Assembly: GCF_009455635.1 (NCBI RefSeq)
Contig: NZ_QPER01000001.1
Location: forward strand, 310,001 to 374,000
Source: Paraburkholderia agricolaris
GTDB lineage: Bacteria > Pseudomonadota > Gammaproteobacteria > Burkholderiales > Burkholderiaceae
Direction: 5' to 3'
Length of the DNA stretch: 64,000 bases
Made by a program: the position numbers and the translations under genes. Each line of letters begins with the position of its first letter. Position 1 is the stretch's first letter. Below are positions 33,332 to 42,253 of this stretch, piece after piece. The notes below the pieces were generated by a model. That model worked only from the letters and a program-made list of their open reading frames with translations. It did not search any database and was not told the DNA's origin.

Positions 33332-34918
33332 TTAGTTGCTTTGCGTAGCAGGCGCCGAGGCCGGGACCGGGCCCGAAGCGCCCGGCACCGGTTGCGTCGG
33401 CTTCACCGCGACCGGCGCGGACGCCGACGTTGCCGGCTTGTTCTGCGCCAGACGCCGCTCAGTCAGCGACTTCGATTCCTGAACCGGCTTGCCTTCCAGC
33501 TTGTTCAGCGCCTGTTGCAGCATGAAGTCGTCGGGCGAACCGAACTCGACCGGCTTGCGTTCACGATCCTTCTGACGCTGTTCCGGCGTCTTCTTGTCGT
33601 TCTGCTCTTCAAGCTGGCGCAGTTGGTCCATGCGCTCCTGTTCGCGCTGTTCCGCTTCCTTCTTCTCGTTCGGATCCTGCGTGTTCGCAAGGTGGTTCGA
33701 GTAGTCGACTTCGCGGGTAACGAGTGCGTCGTCCGGATCGCCTTCCGCGTACTGATCGACCGCGATGTCAGGACGGATGCCCTTGTTCTGGATCGAACGG
33801 CCGCTCGGCGTGTAGTAGTACGCCGTGGTCAGACGCAGGGCCGTGTCGGCCGTCATCGGGCGGACGGTTTGCACCGAACCCTTGCCGAACGTGGTCTTGC
33901 CGACGATCAGCGCACGATGCTGGTCCTGCAGCGCGCCCGCGACGATTTCCGAAGCCGATGCCGAGTAGGCGTTGGTCAGCACGATCATCGGCACAGTCTT
34001 GAAGATCGGTGCTTCGTCTTTCAGCGGATCGCTGTCGAACGATTGCAGGCGGTAGTTATCGTAGGTGTCGCGATAGACCTGCTTCGAATCCGGAATCTGG
34101 CCGTTGGTGGACACCACCACCGAATTCGGCGGCAGGAACGCGCCGGCAACGCCAACCGCACTTTGCAGCAGACCGCCGCCGTTATTGCGCAGATCGAGCA
34201 CGAGGCCCTTCAGGTTCGGCTGTTGACGGGCGATGTCCTGCAGCTTCGCGGCCAGATCAGGCGTGGTGCGTTCCTGGAAGCTGGTGATGCGGATATATGC
34301 GTAGCCTGGCGCCAGGATCTTCATCTTGACCGACTGGACCTTGATGATCGCGCGCGTCACCGTGAGCGGGAACGTGCGGTCGTCGGTCTTGCGGAAGATG
34401 GTCAGCGTGACCTTGGTGCCGGGATCGCCGCGCATTTGCTTGACGGCCTGGTCGAGCGTCATGCCGCGCACAGGTTTGTCGTTGATGCGGGTGATCAGGT
34501 CGCCCGGACGGATACCGGCGCGGAAGGCAGGCGTGTCTTCAATCGGCGAGATCACCTTGATCAGGCCGTCTTCGGACGAAATTTCGATGCCGAGACCCGC
34601 GAAGCGACCCTTGGTCTGCTCCTGCAGTTCTTCGTAATCGGTCTTGTCGAGATACGACGAGTGCGGGTCGAGGCTCGACACCATGCCCTTGATGGCGGCG
34701 GTGAGGAGCTTCTTGTCGTCGACCGGTTCGACGTATTCATGCTTGATTTGCCCGAAAACTTCGGCAAACAGCCTGAGTTGGTCCAGCGGCAGCGGTGCAA
34801 CGGCGCTCGAGGCGGCGCTGGCGGGTTGCTGGGCCGAGGCGGAGAGTTGCAGGGTGGCGAATACGCCGGTAGCAAGGCCCGCGGCAATCAGGCCGATATT
34901 TTTCAGGTTCTTTCGCAT
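33332..34918 (-). CDS. S41 carboxy-terminal processing peptidase
   Basis: A 528-residue periplasmic serine protease of the CtpA/Prc family. A signal peptide or anchor (about 5-30) is followed by a PDZ domain (about 105-180, GIRPGDLITRINDKPV), the catalytic domain with S321 in NAYSASASEI and K346 in TFGKGSVQ, then a charged Gln/Glu/Lys-rich segment (about 420-470) and an Ala/Pro/Ser tail. The 25-residue Ser-Lys spacing agrees with E. coli Tsp. It trims proteins at the C-terminus, likely in cell-wall enzyme turnover. Confidence 0.93.
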   Translation of the reverse strand: MRKNLKNIGLIAAGLATGVFATLQLSASAQQPASAASSAVAPLPLDQLRLFAEVFGQIKHEYVEPVDDKKLLTAAIKGMVSSLDPHSSYLDKTDYEELQEQTKGRFAGLGIEISSEDGLIKVISPIEDTPAFRAGIRPGDLITRINDKPVRGMTLDQAVKQMRGDPGTKVTLTIFRKTDDRTFPLTVTRAIIKVQSVKMKILAPGYAYIRITSFQERTTPDLAAKLQDIARQQPNLKGLVLDLRNNGGGLLQSAVGVAGAFLPPNSVVVSTNGQIPDSKQVYRDTYDNYRLQSFDSDPLKDEAPIFKTVPMIVLTNAYSASASEIVAGALQDQHRALIVGKTTFGKGSVQTVRPMTADTALRLTTAYYYTPSGRSIQNKGIRPDIAVDQYAEGDPDDALVTREVDYSNHLANTQDPNEKKEAEQREQERMDQLRQLEEQNDKKTPEQRQKDRERKPVEFGSPDDFMLQQALNKLEGKPVQESKSLTERRLAQNKPATSASAPVAVKPTQPVPGASGPVPASAPATQSN

Positions 34919-35146
34919 AGAGTCTGTTGCGGTCGGAAGCGCGTGGCAGCGTCGATAGAGATGGGGACGGACAAGTATAACTGCACACTCGCCCAGTCAG
35001 GGCGCAGCACAGGCTATCGTGCTTCGACAGCCCGGGTCAGGCCTGGTTCGTGAGAGCGGCGCTGCGATGATGAAGTAATGTGCGGTAACAGTAAGATGGC
35101 AGCCAGATGGCGCGCGAGCCATGCGGGCCGCGCCCCGGCCCGTCTT

Positions 35147-35190
35147 CGGCAACCCAGCGGCAACCCAGCGGCAACCCAGCGGCAACCCCG
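35147..35190. repeat. Four 11-bp tandem repeats
   Basis: CGGCAACCCAG occurs in four successive units (35147-35157, 35158-35168, 35169-35179, 35180-35190; the last is CGGCAACCCCG). The repeat lies 40 bp past the 3' end of gpmA, in the 311-bp gap 34919-35229 between gpmA and the S41 peptidase. No gene is seen in that gap. Confidence 0.9.
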
Positions 35191-35229
35191 CGGCATTTTT
35201 CGGCGCAGGGTTGCGGCTCGAGAACGGGC

Positions 35230-35976
35230 TTAGCCCGCTTTGCCTTGCTTGGCCACGGCGGCTTGCGCCTTGGCGATCGCGTCCTGGTCGCCCAGATAGT
35301 AGTGCTTGATCGGCTTCAGGTTTTCGTCGAGCTCATAGACGAGCGGCACGCCGTTTGGAATGTTCAGGCCGACGATGTCTTCGTCCGAAATGTTGTCGAG
35401 GTACTTCACCATGGCGCGGATCGAGTTGCCGTGCGCGGCGATCACGACCTTGCGGCCCGACTTGATGGCCGGCGCAATCGACTCGTTCCACAGCGGCAAA
35501 ACGCGCGCGACGGTGTCTTTCAGGCACTCGGTGAGCGGCAACTGCTCGCGCGGCACCTTGGCGTAGCGCGAATCGTTGTAGGGCGCGCGTTCGTCTGCCG
35601 GTTCCAGCGCCGGCGGCGGCGTATCGTAGCTGCGGCGCCAGACCAGCACCTGCTCGTCGCCGAACTTGGCGGCGGTTTCCGCCTTGTTCAGACCCGACAG
35701 CGCACCGTAGTGGCGTTCGTTCAGGCGCCATGAATGCACGACCGGCAGATACATCAGGTCCATCTGATCCTGCACGTGCCACAAGGTGCGGATCGCGCGC
35801 TTGAGCACTGACGTGTAGGCGATATCGAACGTGTAGCCCGATTCCTTCAGCAGCACGCCCGCTTGCTGCGCTTCACGATTGCCCTGCTCGGTCAGGTCGA
35901 CGTCGACCCAGCCCGTGAAGCGGTTTTCCTTGTTCCACGTCGATTCGCCGTGGCGGATGAGAACGAGTTTGTACAT
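35230..35976 (-). CDS. gpmA: 2,3-bisphosphoglycerate-dependent phosphoglycerate mutase
   Basis: A 248-residue glycolytic enzyme interconverting 3- and 2-phosphoglycerate. It has the phosphohistidine motif LIRHGES (H9), the [16 protein letters not shown] block and the second catalytic histidine in [16 protein letters not shown]. Length and motifs are those of the E. coli enzyme. It is divergent from the rhodanese gene. Confidence 0.97.
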   Translation of the reverse strand: MYKLVLIRHGESTWNKENRFTGWVDVDLTEQGNREAQQAGVLLKESGYTFDIAYTSVLKRAIRTLWHVQDQMDLMYLPVVHSWRLNERHYGALSGLNKAETAAKFGDEQVLVWRRSYDTPPPALEPADERAPYNDSRYAKVPREQLPLTECLKDTVARVLPLWNESIAPAIKSGRKVVIAAHGNSIRAMVKYLDNISDEDIVGLNIPNGVPLVYELDENLKPIKHYYLGDQDAIAKAQAAVAKQGKAG

Positions 35977-36113
35977 GAGATTGCCGGTCGGTAGTAAGGA
36001 AGCGGTAAAGCGTTGCGAGGGTCCTCTAAAGGAGCGCCGCCATCGCGTCAGACGGTTATTTTATAATGGGTGGATTGCCCTTTTCGATTTCTCTCTTTTT
36101 CGGCGGATTTTCC

Positions 36114-36539
36114 GTGAAGTTTTTCACTGATTACACAAACCTTGTACTGATCGCAATCGTCCTCATCTCCGGTGGGTTGCTGCTGTGGCCAACGATCAGC
36201 CGGCGTGGCCGCGGTGGCCTGTCGGCCGCTGAGGCGACCCAGCTGATCAACCGGCGCAATGCGGCGGTCATCGATCTGCGTTCGTCCGCCGATTTTGCCA
36301 AGGGCCATCTGCCCGCGGCGCGGAACCTTGAATTTGCAGAGTTGCAGGCGAAAGTCGCGCAACTCGTGAAGAACAAGAACAACCCGGTGTTGCTGGTGTG
36401 CCAGACCGGCCAGCAGTCGAACAAGGCAGCGCGTATCGTGCAGGATGCGGGATACGGCGAAGTGCATGTTCTCGACGGCGGTGTCGACGCCTGGCAGAAG
36501 GCCGGTATGCCGGTTGTGAAACAAGGAGCAGCCAAGTGA
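36114..36539 (+). CDS. Membrane-anchored rhodanese-like protein
   Basis: A 141-residue protein with one N-terminal helix (about 8-25, LVLIAIVLISGGLLLW) and a rhodanese domain with C96 in the loop LVCQTGQQSNKA. It may act in sulfur transfer or redox. GTG 36114 is chosen: the in-frame ATG at 36066 lies inside a TATAAT hexamer (36062-36067) that looks like the promoter -10. Its stop overlaps the grxC start (GTGA), so it is translationally coupled to glutaredoxin, with secB next. Confidence 0.85.
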   Translation: MKFFTDYTNLVLIAIVLISGGLLLWPTISRRGRGGLSAAEATQLINRRNAAVIDLRSSADFAKGHLPAARNLEFAELQAKVAQLVKNKNNPVLLVCQTGQQSNKAARIVQDAGYGEVHVLDGGVDAWQKAGMPVVKQGAAK

Positions 36540-36796
36540 ACAAAGTGATCATGTACAGCACGCAGGTGTGCCCGTATTGCCAGATGGCCGAACGTCTTTT
36601 AAAGTCGCGCGGCGTCGAGCACGTTGAAAAGGTACTGATCGACAAAGACCCGGCCCGTCGCGAAGAAATGATGACCCGGACCGGTCGGCGCACGGTGCCT
36701 CAGGTGTTCATCGGCGAGACGCATGTCGGCGGGTACGATGATCTGTCCGCGCTCGATCGCGCGGGCGGTTTGATGCCTTTGCTCGAAGCTGCCTGA
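36536..36796 (+). CDS. grxC: Glutaredoxin 3
   Basis: An 86-residue dithiol glutaredoxin with the active site CPYC (C12, C15) after MNKVIMYSTQV, and the glutathione-binding TVPQVFI and GGYDDLSALD segments. The start is GTG 36536 with AAGGAG upstream, overlapping the rhodanese stop by 4 bp. Rhodanese-grxC-secB is a common proteobacterial order. Confidence 0.95.
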   Translation: MNKVIMYSTQVCPYCQMAERLLKSRGVEHVEKVLIDKDPARREEMMTRTGRRTVPQVFIGETHVGGYDDLSALDRAGGLMPLLEAA

Positions 36797-36960
36797 ACGA
36801 AGCTGCCTTGCTCATGCGCCGGCTAGCGCGCGAGTGGGGCGGATGAAATACAAGTCGGCGCGTGTCGGCCCTGCCAGGGCAGGCGATGCGCCGCAACGAT
36901 CTGGCGGTCCGTGAAGCCATGGGCCGCCGCCATGCATACCTATCAGGGAATCACTCAATC

Positions 36961-37431
36961 ATGTCCGACGAGAACAATCAGCCGTTTTTCAACATCCAGC
37001 GCATCTACCTGAAGGACATGTCGCTCGAGCAGCCGAATTCGCCGGGCATCTTCCTCGAGCAGGAAATGCCGTCGGTTGAAGTCGAAGTCGATGTGAAGGC
37101 CGAACGCCTCGCCGACACCGTGTTCGAAATCCTCGTGACGGGCACGGTCACGGCCAAGGTGTCGGACAAGGTTGCGTTCCTGATCGAAGCCAAGCAAGCC
37201 GGCATTTTCGACATCCGCAACATTCCGGCTGAACAGATCGACCCGCTGGTCGGCATTGCCTGCCCGACGATCCTGTTCCCGTACCTGCGCTCGAACATCG
37301 CCGACGCGATCACCCGTGCAGGCTTCCCGCCGATCCACCTCGCCGAAATCAACTTCCAGGCGCTGTACGAGCAACGTCTCGCGCAAATGGGCGGCCAGGA
37401 AGGCGCGGTGCAAAACGGCGTCACGCATTAA
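36961..37431 (+). CDS. secB: Protein-export chaperone SecB
   Basis: A 156-residue tetrameric chaperone that keeps preproteins unfolded and delivers them to SecA. Core sequences are [30 protein letters not shown] and [17 protein letters not shown], all typical. It is preceded by grxC and followed after 21 bp by gpsA, as in many proteobacteria. Confidence 0.97.
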   Translation: MSDENNQPFFNIQRIYLKDMSLEQPNSPGIFLEQEMPSVEVEVDVKAERLADTVFEILVTGTVTAKVSDKVAFLIEAKQAGIFDIRNIPAEQIDPLVGIACPTILFPYLRSNIADAITRAGFPPIHLAEINFQALYEQRLAQMGGQEGAVQNGVTH

Positions 37432-37452
37432 CGCGTCCGTTCGGTGCCGGCT

Positions 37453-38451
37453 ATGAAGGTTGCTGTCCTCGGCGCCGGTGCATGGGGCACAGCCCTCGCC
37501 GGCCATCTGGCCGCGCGGCACGACACGGTGCTGTGGGCGCGCGAACCCGCGCTCATCGCCGATCTCTCCGCTTCGCACGAAAACGCCCGCTATCTGGCGG
37601 GCGTTGCTTTGCCGCCGTCCCTTCGCTATGAAACGGATCTGAACGCCGCGCTCGACCACGCGCTTGCCGACGACGCGTTGTGCGTCGTGGCAACACCGGT
37701 TGCCGGTCTGCGGGGTCTGTTCCGGGCGATGCACGACGCGGGCAAGGTGCCGGCGCACGTAGTGTGGTTGTGCAAAGGTTTCGAAGCCGACTCGCAGTTG
37801 TTGCCGCATCAGGTGGTCGCGGCTGAATTGCCGGGACATGGCAGCAACGGCGTGCTGTCGGGTCCGAGCTTCGCGCGCGAAGTCGGGCAGGGCTTGCCGG
37901 TCGCGCTGACGATCGCGAGTACGTCGTTGACGTGCCGCGAACGCACGGTGGCCGCGTTCCATCATGGCGCCATGCGTATCTATACCGGCGACGACATCGT
38001 CGGCGTGGAGGTGGGCGGCGCGGTGAAGAACGTGCTGGCGATTGCCACGGGTATTGCCGATGGCCTCGGCCTCGGTCTCAACGCCCGTGCGGCGCTGATC
38101 ACGCGTGGCCTGGCGGAAATGTCGCGCCTTGGCGTGACGCTCGGCGGACGAGCGGAGACGTTCACCGGCCTGACCGGGCTGGGCGATCTGATCCTGACCG
38201 CCACGGGCGATCTGTCGCGCAATCGCACAGTCGGCGTGCAGCTCGCCGCAGGCCGTACGCTCGACGATATCCTCGGTGCACTCGGTCACGTGGCCGAGGG
38301 CGTGCGTTGTGCACAAGCCGTGCTGGCGATTGCTCGCGCTCATGCGATCGAGATGCCGATCACGCAGGCAGTCTGCGCCGTGCTGTTCGACGGTGTAGCA
38401 CCTCGCGACGCCGTCAGCGCCCTGCTGCGGCGCGATTCGAAAGCAGAATAA
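37453..38451 (+). CDS. gpsA: Glycerol-3-phosphate dehydrogenase [NAD(P)+]
   Basis: A 332-residue enzyme making sn-glycerol-3-phosphate for phospholipids. The Rossmann motif is [16 protein letters not shown] (residues 4-19); catalytic-domain blocks [35 protein letters not shown] and [13 protein letters not shown] are intact. ATG 37453 is the family start; a GTG at 37444 is also in frame. It is likely cotranscribed with secB. Confidence 0.96.
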   Translation: MKVAVLGAGAWGTALAGHLAARHDTVLWAREPALIADLSASHENARYLAGVALPPSLRYETDLNAALDHALADDALCVVATPVAGLRGLFRAMHDAGKVPAHVVWLCKGFEADSQLLPHQVVAAELPGHGSNGVLSGPSFAREVGQGLPVALTIASTSLTCRERTVAAFHHGAMRIYTGDDIVGVEVGGAVKNVLAIATGIADGLGLGLNARAALITRGLAEMSRLGVTLGGRAETFTGLTGLGDLILTATGDLSRNRTVGVQLAAGRTLDDILGALGHVAEGVRCAQAVLAIARAHAIEMPITQAVCAVLFDGVAPRDAVSALLRRDSKAE

Positions 38452-38462
38452 GTCTTGTCTTT

Positions 38463-38495
38463 CAGCCGTTTAGCGCGAAAAGCGCTGAACGGCTG
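38463..38495 (+). terminator. Long hairpin after gpsA, possible terminator
   Basis: CAGCCGTTTAGCGC pairs with GCGCTGAACGGCTG over 14 bp (one T-G pair) with a GAAAA loop, 12 bp after the gpsA stop. There is no T-run, so it may be a Rho-type or stabilising structure. Confidence 0.5.
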
Positions 38496-38546
38496 CCCGC
38501 TATCGCTGTCCACGTTTAATCGACGCTTCGGACCAGCGAGGTTCCC

Positions 38547-39095
38547 ATGCCCAGTTTCAACAATTGCACACTGGAAGCGCGCCGGGTCGATATCACGACA
38601 CTCGCGGTGGATGCGATCGTCAACGCCGCGAATACCTCGTTGCTAGGGGGCGGTGGCGTGGATGGCGCGATTCACCGTGCAGCCGGCAAGGAACTGCTGC
38701 ATGAGTGCGAGACGCTCGACGGCTGCGCAACCGGCGACGCGAAGATCACCGGCGGCTACCGTTTGCCGGCCAAACATGTGATTCACGCGGTTGGCCCGGT
38801 GTGGCGAGGCGGTGGGCACGGTGAGGCAGACCTTCTCGCCTCCTGCTACCAGCGCGCGCTCGAAGTGGCGTATCAGGCGCACTGCACGAGCATTGCGTTT
38901 CCCGCGATTAGTTGCGGCATCTATCATTTTCCCGCCGACGAAGCAGTGAAGATCGCCGTTGGCACCGTGCTCGAAACCTTGCCGCGCACGCCGAAAATCG
39001 GGAGTGTGATATTCGCCTGCTTCGACGACACCATGCTCGCGCTCTACGAAGCTGAATTGGAGCGCCGTCAGGCGCCGCCGTCGAAACCGGTCTGA
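38547..39095 (+). CDS. Macrodomain protein, O-acetyl-ADP-ribose deacetylase type
   Basis: A 182-residue single macrodomain. The ADP-ribose-binding motifs are [20 protein letters not shown] (residues 21-40) and [12 protein letters not shown]. This arrangement resembles E. coli YmdB and human MacroD, which remove ADP-ribose or deacetylate O-acetyl-ADP-ribose. It lies between gpsA and trmL, and its 3' end overlaps the convergent trmL by 28 bp. Confidence 0.92.
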   Translation: MPSFNNCTLEARRVDITTLAVDAIVNAANTSLLGGGGVDGAIHRAAGKELLHECETLDGCATGDAKITGGYRLPAKHVIHAVGPVWRGGGHGEADLLASCYQRALEVAYQAHCTSIAFPAISCGIYHFPADEAVKIAVGTVLETLPRTPKIGSVIFACFDDTMLALYEAELERRQAPPSKPV

Positions 39096-39538
39096 CGCCA
39101 GGCTTCGAACACGACTACGGCAACCGTGTTCGAGAGATTCAGGCTGCGGTTGCCTGGCCGCATCGGCAGACGCACGCGCTGCTCGTTGGCGAACTGGTCG
39201 AGCACGGTGTCAGGCAGGCCGCGCGTTTCGGCGCCGAACACGAACCAGTCGCCGGATTGAAACGCGTGCTCGTGGAACCGTCCCGAGCCGCGGGTGGTGA
39301 AAGCGAACATGCGCGCCGGATCGGGTGTTTCCCTGGCGACGAACGCTGCCCAATCGGCGTGCACGTTCATCTGCGCATACTCGTGGTAGTCGAGTCCGGC
39401 ACGGCGCAATTTGGCGTCGTCGAGCGGAAAGCCGAGCGGCTCGATCAGATGCAGGCGCGCGCCGGTGTTGGCGCACAGGCGGATAACGTTGCCGGTGTTC
39501 GGCGGGATTTCCGGTTCGACGAGAACGACATTGAACAT
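39068..39538 (-). CDS. trmL: tRNA (cytidine(34)-2'-O)-methyltransferase
   Basis: A 156-residue SPOUT-class enzyme that methylates the wobble base of leucine tRNAs. It has the knot motifs [28 protein letters not shown] and [20 protein letters not shown]. It is 18 bp downstream of comF on the same strand and overlaps the macrodomain gene tail to tail. Confidence 0.95.
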   Translation of the reverse strand: MFNVVLVEPEIPPNTGNVIRLCANTGARLHLIEPLGFPLDDAKLRRAGLDYHEYAQMNVHADWAAFVARETPDPARMFAFTTRGSGRFHEHAFQSGDWFVFGAETRGLPDTVLDQFANEQRVRLPMRPGNRSLNLSNTVAVVVFEAWRQTGFDGGA

Positions 39539-39556
39539 GATGGCTTCAGGTAGGGA

Positions 39557-40351
39557 CTAGTTTTTCGGCGTGCGCAGCGCGACGAAGTTGGTGACGCGCC
39601 GCGCACCGGCTGTTTTGAGCGTACGTGCCAGGGCTTCGAGGGTCGCGCCGGTCGTCATCACGTCATCGACGATGCCGACATGCAGGCCCTGCACCGGCTT
39701 GGCGACCGTGAACGCGCGGCCCACATTCAGCCGGCGTGCGTCCAGGTCGAGCCGTGATTGAGGCGCGGTGTGGATCACACGATGTAGCAAGGTCGCGTCG
39801 CTGCGCACATTGAGCGCGCGGGCCAGGGGCCTGGCAATCTGCCAGGCCTGGTTGTAGCCGCGCTCGGTCAGACGTTTGCTGGCCAGCGGCACGGGGGCGA
39901 GCACGTCGGGTTTTTCGGACGCGTCGACCCAGGTATCCTGCGCGAGACGCGCAAGGCGTTGTGCGAACTCGCGCGCCAGCATCAGCCGGGCGCGGAATTT
40001 CAGGCCAAGCGCCAGTGCGTCCAGCGGCTGGCGGTAATCGGCGAGAGCCAAGGTTGCCTCGAACGGCGGCGGCTCGCCGACGCAATCCGCACAACGATAG
40101 TGTGCGTGAGCCGCCCAGCGCATTCCGGACAGAGGGACCGCGCATACCGTGCAACGCAACCTGCCTTCGTTCCAATAAGTCTCGTCACAACCGGCGCACA
40201 ACGTCTTGTGCGACAAATTGCCGCACAATGCGCACAGGTTGGGCAGCACGGCGTGCACCATATGCGGCCATGCCGAATACAAGCCACGCGTGAATCGTGC
40301 AAAACGTCCGTTCGCGCTGCCGGGAGACAAGGAATTTTTTCGGAATGGCAT
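39557..40351 (-). CDS. ComF-family phosphoribosyltransferase-like protein
   Basis: A 264-residue protein with an N-terminal zinc-finger region of four CxxC pairs (CALC, CAGC, CTVC, CADC) and a C-terminal PRTase fold ending in the PRPP motif GIVDDVMTTGATL. ComF/GntX proteins take part in DNA uptake in competent bacteria. Competence-type comM lies 16 kb away, but this alone does not show competence. It is transcribed with trmL and divergent from the methyltransferase. Confidence 0.9.
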   Translation of the reverse strand: MPFRKNSLSPGSANGRFARFTRGLYSAWPHMVHAVLPNLCALCGNLSHKTLCAGCDETYWNEGRLRCTVCAVPLSGMRWAAHAHYRCADCVGEPPPFEATLALADYRQPLDALALGLKFRARLMLAREFAQRLARLAQDTWVDASEKPDVLAPVPLASKRLTERGYNQAWQIARPLARALNVRSDATLLHRVIHTAPQSRLDLDARRLNVGRAFTVAKPVQGLHVGIVDDVMTTGATLEALARTLKTAGARRVTNFVALRTPKN

Positions 40352-40435
40352 GATTGGACCGCCCGCGAAGGCCTTTCACGCTGAATGGAAGGAAGCGAAC
40401 GAGTATACTTCGTGCTCTACGCCAGTACGACACCC

Positions 40436-41401
40436 ATGCCCCCAACTACGTCTCAATCTGGCCGTCCGGCCTATGATTCCCGGCGCCTCAGGCAGATTTT
40501 CGACCGCCGTGCGGCTAGCTTCGACAACGTGGCGTTCCTGCCGCGCGAAATCGCGCAGCGCATGCGCGAGCGCCTCGACTACATCAAGGTTACGCCAGCG
40601 AGCGTGCTCGACGCTGGGTGCGGCGCGGGCGAAGACATCCCCGCATTGCGCGAACGCTTCCCCGAGGCGCCGGTGTTCGGCACCGACCTGTCGCACGGCA
40701 TGCTCAGCCGCGCGCTGCGTCACGATTCCGGCGACACGAGCTGGCGGCGTTTTCTGCCGGCCACGCTCGGCAAGGCGCTCGGCGCCCGCGGCCCGCGTTT
40801 CGCCCAGGCTGACTTCTCGGCCCTCCCGTTCGCGGCCGGCGCCTTCGAATTCATCTGGTCCAATCTTGCCTTGCACTGGCACTCGCGGCCCGACGTCGTG
40901 TTTCCCGAGTGGCAACGAGTGCTGAAAGTGAATGGCCTGCTGATGTTCAGCACGCTCGGCCCCGATTCGCTGAAGGAGTTGCGTGGCGCCTACGCCGAGG
41001 TCGAGGCGGCGCACGGCGTGGCTTCGCGCAAGCATGTGATCGACTTTGTCGACATGCACGACCTTGGAGACATGCTGGTCGAGAGCGGTTTCGAGATTCC
41101 CGTGATGGACCAGGAAACCCTCACCATTACGTATAAGTCGCCCGGGTCGCTGCTCGCGGACGTGCGCCGCTGGGGCGCCTATCCGTTCGAACGCGAGGCC
41201 AGCTCGAATGCCGTCGCGCGTAGGCTGCACAAGGCTTTGCTGGCGGCGCTCGAGGCTCGCCGGCGGCCCGACGGCACGATTGCGCTGACCTTCGAAGTAA
41301 TCTACGGACACGCCTGGAAAGCCGTGCCGCGCACCACGGCCGAAGGTCATGGGATCGTGCGGATCGAGGACATCGGACGAGGTTCGTCGAGGAGCCGGTG
41401 A
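40436..41401 (+). CDS. SAM-dependent methyltransferase, BioC-like
   Basis: A 321-residue class I methyltransferase. The N-terminal helix RQIFDRRAASFDNVAFLPRE and motif I SVLDAGCGAGEDIPAL resemble BioC (malonyl-ACP methyltransferase); FEFIWSNLALHW is also BioC-like. No other bio gene is near, so the biotin role is tentative. The open frame begins at 40385, but TATACT at 40403-40408 may be the promoter -10, which favours ATG 40436; neither start has a clear ribosome-binding site. Confidence 0.75.
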   Translation: MPPTTSQSGRPAYDSRRLRQIFDRRAASFDNVAFLPREIAQRMRERLDYIKVTPASVLDAGCGAGEDIPALRERFPEAPVFGTDLSHGMLSRALRHDSGDTSWRRFLPATLGKALGARGPRFAQADFSALPFAAGAFEFIWSNLALHWHSRPDVVFPEWQRVLKVNGLLMFSTLGPDSLKELRGAYAEVEAAHGVASRKHVIDFVDMHDLGDMLVESGFEIPVMDQETLTITYKSPGSLLADVRRWGAYPFEREASSNAVARRLHKALLAALEARRRPDGTIALTFEVIYGHAWKAVPRTTAEGHGIVRIEDIGRGSSRSR

Positions 41402-41529
41402 GGAATCAGTGAAGCGGTAAAGAGGACATCTGTTATGTCTGAAATTACCGCTTCAAAAGACGCGTGAAAGCTGCGTCAAAACGGCGCGGAGGCTTGTCGC
41501 ACCTGGCTTGTGGGCCGATTGAGGCTTGC

Positions 41530-41558
41530 TTGTGGATGCTATGGATCGCGCCTATAAT
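41530..41558 (+). promoter_or_regulatory. Sigma-70 promoter of the cytochrome oxidase operon
   Basis: TTGTGG (41530-41535), 17-bp spacer, TATAAT (41553-41558), about 155 bp upstream of the first gene. The 312-bp gap 41402-41713 holds no gene. Confidence 0.7.
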
Positions 41559-41713
41559 GCGTCAGTTTGTCGCCCGGAGTTCCCACATTTGGGGCGGCAG
41601 GCCCGAGGTACAGGGCTGCAATATGACGTGACGCGGAGTGGATGGAGGAGCCGTTCAGCGGTCGCGAGTAATGGCCGCAGGCGGCGATTGGAGAGGGTCG
41701 GCAGGAGGCAGCG

Positions 41714-42187
41714 ATGGAAGCATCAGATCTGCTGGCGGATTCAGAACCAGTTCTCAAAGACTGGACGATGAAACGCAACTGTTCGATTTCGCCGCGGCAG
41801 TTTGTATGTTTCTACGTATCGCTTGCGTTGTTCTCGTTGGCAATTGCTTTCATGCTGGTTCTGGTCGGCGCCTGGCTGGTGTTGCCGTTCACCGGTATCG
41901 AATTGCTGGCGGTGGGCATCGCGTTTGCCATATACGCGCGTCATGCTGTCGATTACGAGCGTGTCCGGCTGTTTCAGAACCGGCTCGTGATCGAGCAGGT
42001 CAGCGCCGAGCGGCTCACGCAGTTCGAATTCAATCCGCGCTGGGTGCGGATCGAACCGGGTGCAACGCCGCGTGACCAGATCAAACTGGTCTCGCGCGGC
42101 CAGACGATCATGATTGGGCAACATCTCGCGCAGTATCGGCGCGCGCAGTTTGCAGGCGAACTGCGTATGTGGCTCACGCGTTGTTAG
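41714..42187 (+). CDS. DUF2244 membrane protein, first gene of the cox operon
   Basis: A 157-residue protein with two close membrane helices (about 30-52 and 54-74) and a soluble C-terminal part (FEFNPRWVRIEPGA, GQTIMIGQHLAQYRRAQFAG) typical of DUF2244, a family found at the head of cytochrome oxidase operons. AGGAGG precedes ATG 41714 by five bases. The function is unknown; position suggests a role in oxidase assembly. Confidence 0.88.
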   Translation: MEASDLLADSEPVLKDWTMKRNCSISPRQFVCFYVSLALFSLAIAFMLVLVGAWLVLPFTGIELLAVGIAFAIYARHAVDYERVRLFQNRLVIEQVSAERLTQFEFNPRWVRIEPGATPRDQIKLVSRGQTIMIGQHLAQYRRAQFAGELRMWLTRC

Positions 42188-42253
42188 ACGTATCGGGACG
42201 CGCGGCGTTCACGGGGAGCGTGAGACAGCCTTCCAGCGGGGTCGAGGGTTTGA

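Noticed and set aside
32699-35053. A 784-codon open frame on the plus strand
   Set aside because: It mirrors moeB and the S41 peptidase, both with intact catalytic motifs on the minus strand.
34919-35229. The tandem repeats as a possible CRISPR array
   Set aside because: The units are 11 bp, directly adjacent and without spacers; no cas genes are present.
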